From positions 344,619 to 408,618 of the forward strand of contig NZ_PQCC01000022.1 of assembly GCF_002964785.1 (NCBI RefSeq): a stretch of 64,000 nt of DNA. The letters are read 5' to 3'. The notes under the pieces are model-generated. The model was not told the DNA's origin and ran no database searches. It saw only the letters and a program-made list of their open reading frames with translations. Positions 63,196-64,000 of the stretch are shown here, in pieces. The DNA is from Pseudoalteromonas sp. T1lg48. Lineage in GTDB: Bacteria > Pseudomonadota > Gammaproteobacteria > Enterobacterales > Alteromonadaceae. A program made the translations under genes and the position numbers. Positions within the stretch are counted from its first letter, which is position 1. Every line of letters starts with the position of its first letter.

Positions 63196-64000
63196 TTAGT
63201 CTTGCTGTGGACGCATATGCGGGAACAAGATCACGTCTTTAATCGTCGGTGAGTCGGTGAACAACATCACCAGACGGTCAATACCGATACCCTCACCCGC
63301 CGTCGGTGGTAAACCGAATTCCAAGGCACGGATATAATCGTCATCGAAGTGCATGGCTTCGTCGTCACCGGCATCTTTTTCTTCTACCTGACGGGCAAAA
63401 CGCGCCGCCTGGTCTTCGGCGTCGTTCAACTCCGAGAAACCGTTTGCCAGCTCACGACCGCCGACGAAGAACTCGAAACGATCGGTTACGAATGGGTTTT
63501 CGTCGTTACGACGTGCAAGTGGTGATACTTCCCACGGGTACTCGGTGATAAAGGTCGGTTGAATCAGTTTGTGCTCAGCCGTCTCTTCGAAGATTTCACA
63601 CATGTACTTGCCCGCACCCCATACGCAGTTTTCAGGGATCTTCACGTGTACTTGCTTAGCGTACGCAATCAGCTGTTCCATGTGATTCTCAGGGTCGGCA
63701 AATACCGCCGCATCGAACTCTGGGTTGTACTTCATGATGGCATCGGCCATGCTCAAGCGGGTGAACGGCTGACCGAAATCGTATTCTACGCTATCAACTA
63801 CTTCGCCATCGGCATTCTTCGTGGTGTTTACAATCGTTGTTGTGCCCAACACATCTTGTGCCACCGTACGTAGCATGTCTTCTGTGATGTTCATCAGGTC
63901 ATTGTAATCCGCGTACGCTTGGTAGAATTCAATCATGGTGAATTCTGGGTTGTGGCGCGTTGACAGACCTTCGTTACGGAAGTTGCGGTTGATCTCGAAT
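63196..64000 (-). CDS. lysS: Lysyl-tRNA synthetase (partial, 5' end off the window)
   Basis: The C-terminal ~267 codons of class II Lys[22 protein letters not shown] (motif 2), [38 protein letters not shown] and motif 3 [20 protein letters not shown], ending FPHMRPQQD. The frame is open to the window edge at 64000. It attaches lysine to tRNA-Lys; the terminator at 63150 closes the gene. Confidence 0.96.
   Translation of the reverse strand, partial: FEINRNFRNEGLSTRHNPEFTMIEFYQAYADYNDLMNITEDMLRTVAQDVLGTTTIVNTTKNADGEVVDSVEYDFGQPFTRLSMADAIMKYNPEFDAAVFADPENHMEQLIAYAKQVHVKIPENCVWGAGKYMCEIFEETAEHKLIQPTFITEYPWEVSPLARRNDENPFVTDRFEFFVGGRELANGFSELNDAEDQAARFARQVEEKDAGDDEAMHFDDDYIRALEFGLPPTAGEGIGIDRLVMLFTDSPTIKDVILFPHMRPQQD

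Overview
The window is chromosomal DNA of a Gram-negative, probably marine gammaproteobacterium, most likely Alteromonadales (Alteromonadaceae-like). The reasons are the conserved block ftsB-ispD-ispF-truD-surE-pcm-yqaA-nlpD-rpoS / mutS / pncC-recA / recX-alaS-lysC-csrA, a Na+-coupled oxaloacetate decarboxylase, a large TonB-dependent receptor, several sodium:solute symporters and a CrbS/CrbR acetate system. Taxonomy is inferred from gene content only.

Layout. 1-1.6 kb: oadG and oadA (partial), facing a TonB-dependent receptor across an intergenic region with two PdhR-type boxes. 5-11.4 kb: metallophosphoesterase, a structured non-coding stretch, a YcxB-like protein, csrA, lysC, alaS, recX. 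11.4-27 kb: an acetate module (actP-like symporter with its DUF4212 subunit, CrbS-like hybrid kinase, CrbR-like regulator, acs, DcaP-like porin) plus ribA, a rhodanese, a 3'-5' exonuclease, a frameshifted cNMP/CBS/DUF294 gene and purU. This block separates recX from recA. 27-38 kb: recA with a LexA box, pncC, mutS, a broken rpoS, nlpD and the cell-division/isoprenoid/repair block down to ftsB. 38-49 kb: small conserved genes, a MoxR/VWA pair, an Nramp-like transporter, a three-gene porin/binding-protein/diguanylate cyclase operon, an NhaC-type antiporter and a frameshifted lysA.

49.5-60.1 kb holds the most coherent accessory system: an apparent PTS-independent pathway for scavenging and catabolising peptidoglycan (MurNAc). 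It comprises an NlpC/P60 hydrolase, an L,D-transpeptidase-fold protein, a sodium:solute symporter (MurT-like), a BadF-type sugar kinase (MurK-like), the MurQ etherase, a NamZ-like exo-muramidase (DUF1343), a MurR-like RpiR regulator and a lipoprotein fusing an amidase, a peptidoglycan-binding region and a serine beta-lactamase-like domain. Six of these genes overlap or nearly touch on the minus strand.

60.1-63.2 kb is gene-poor: three copies of a structured repeat (two as a 111-bp inverted pair), between them a lone integron-type gene cassette with its attC site and no integrase, then a tRNA-Ser/tRNA-Arg x3 operon, a small ORF and the 3' part of lysS.

Three genes are interrupted. rpoS carries an exact 19-bp tandem duplication; removing one copy restores a 325-codon frame. 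lysA and the cNMP/CBS/DUF294 gene each appear to lack one base. The rpoS lesion looks like a real mutation; the two single-base lesions could be sequencing errors.
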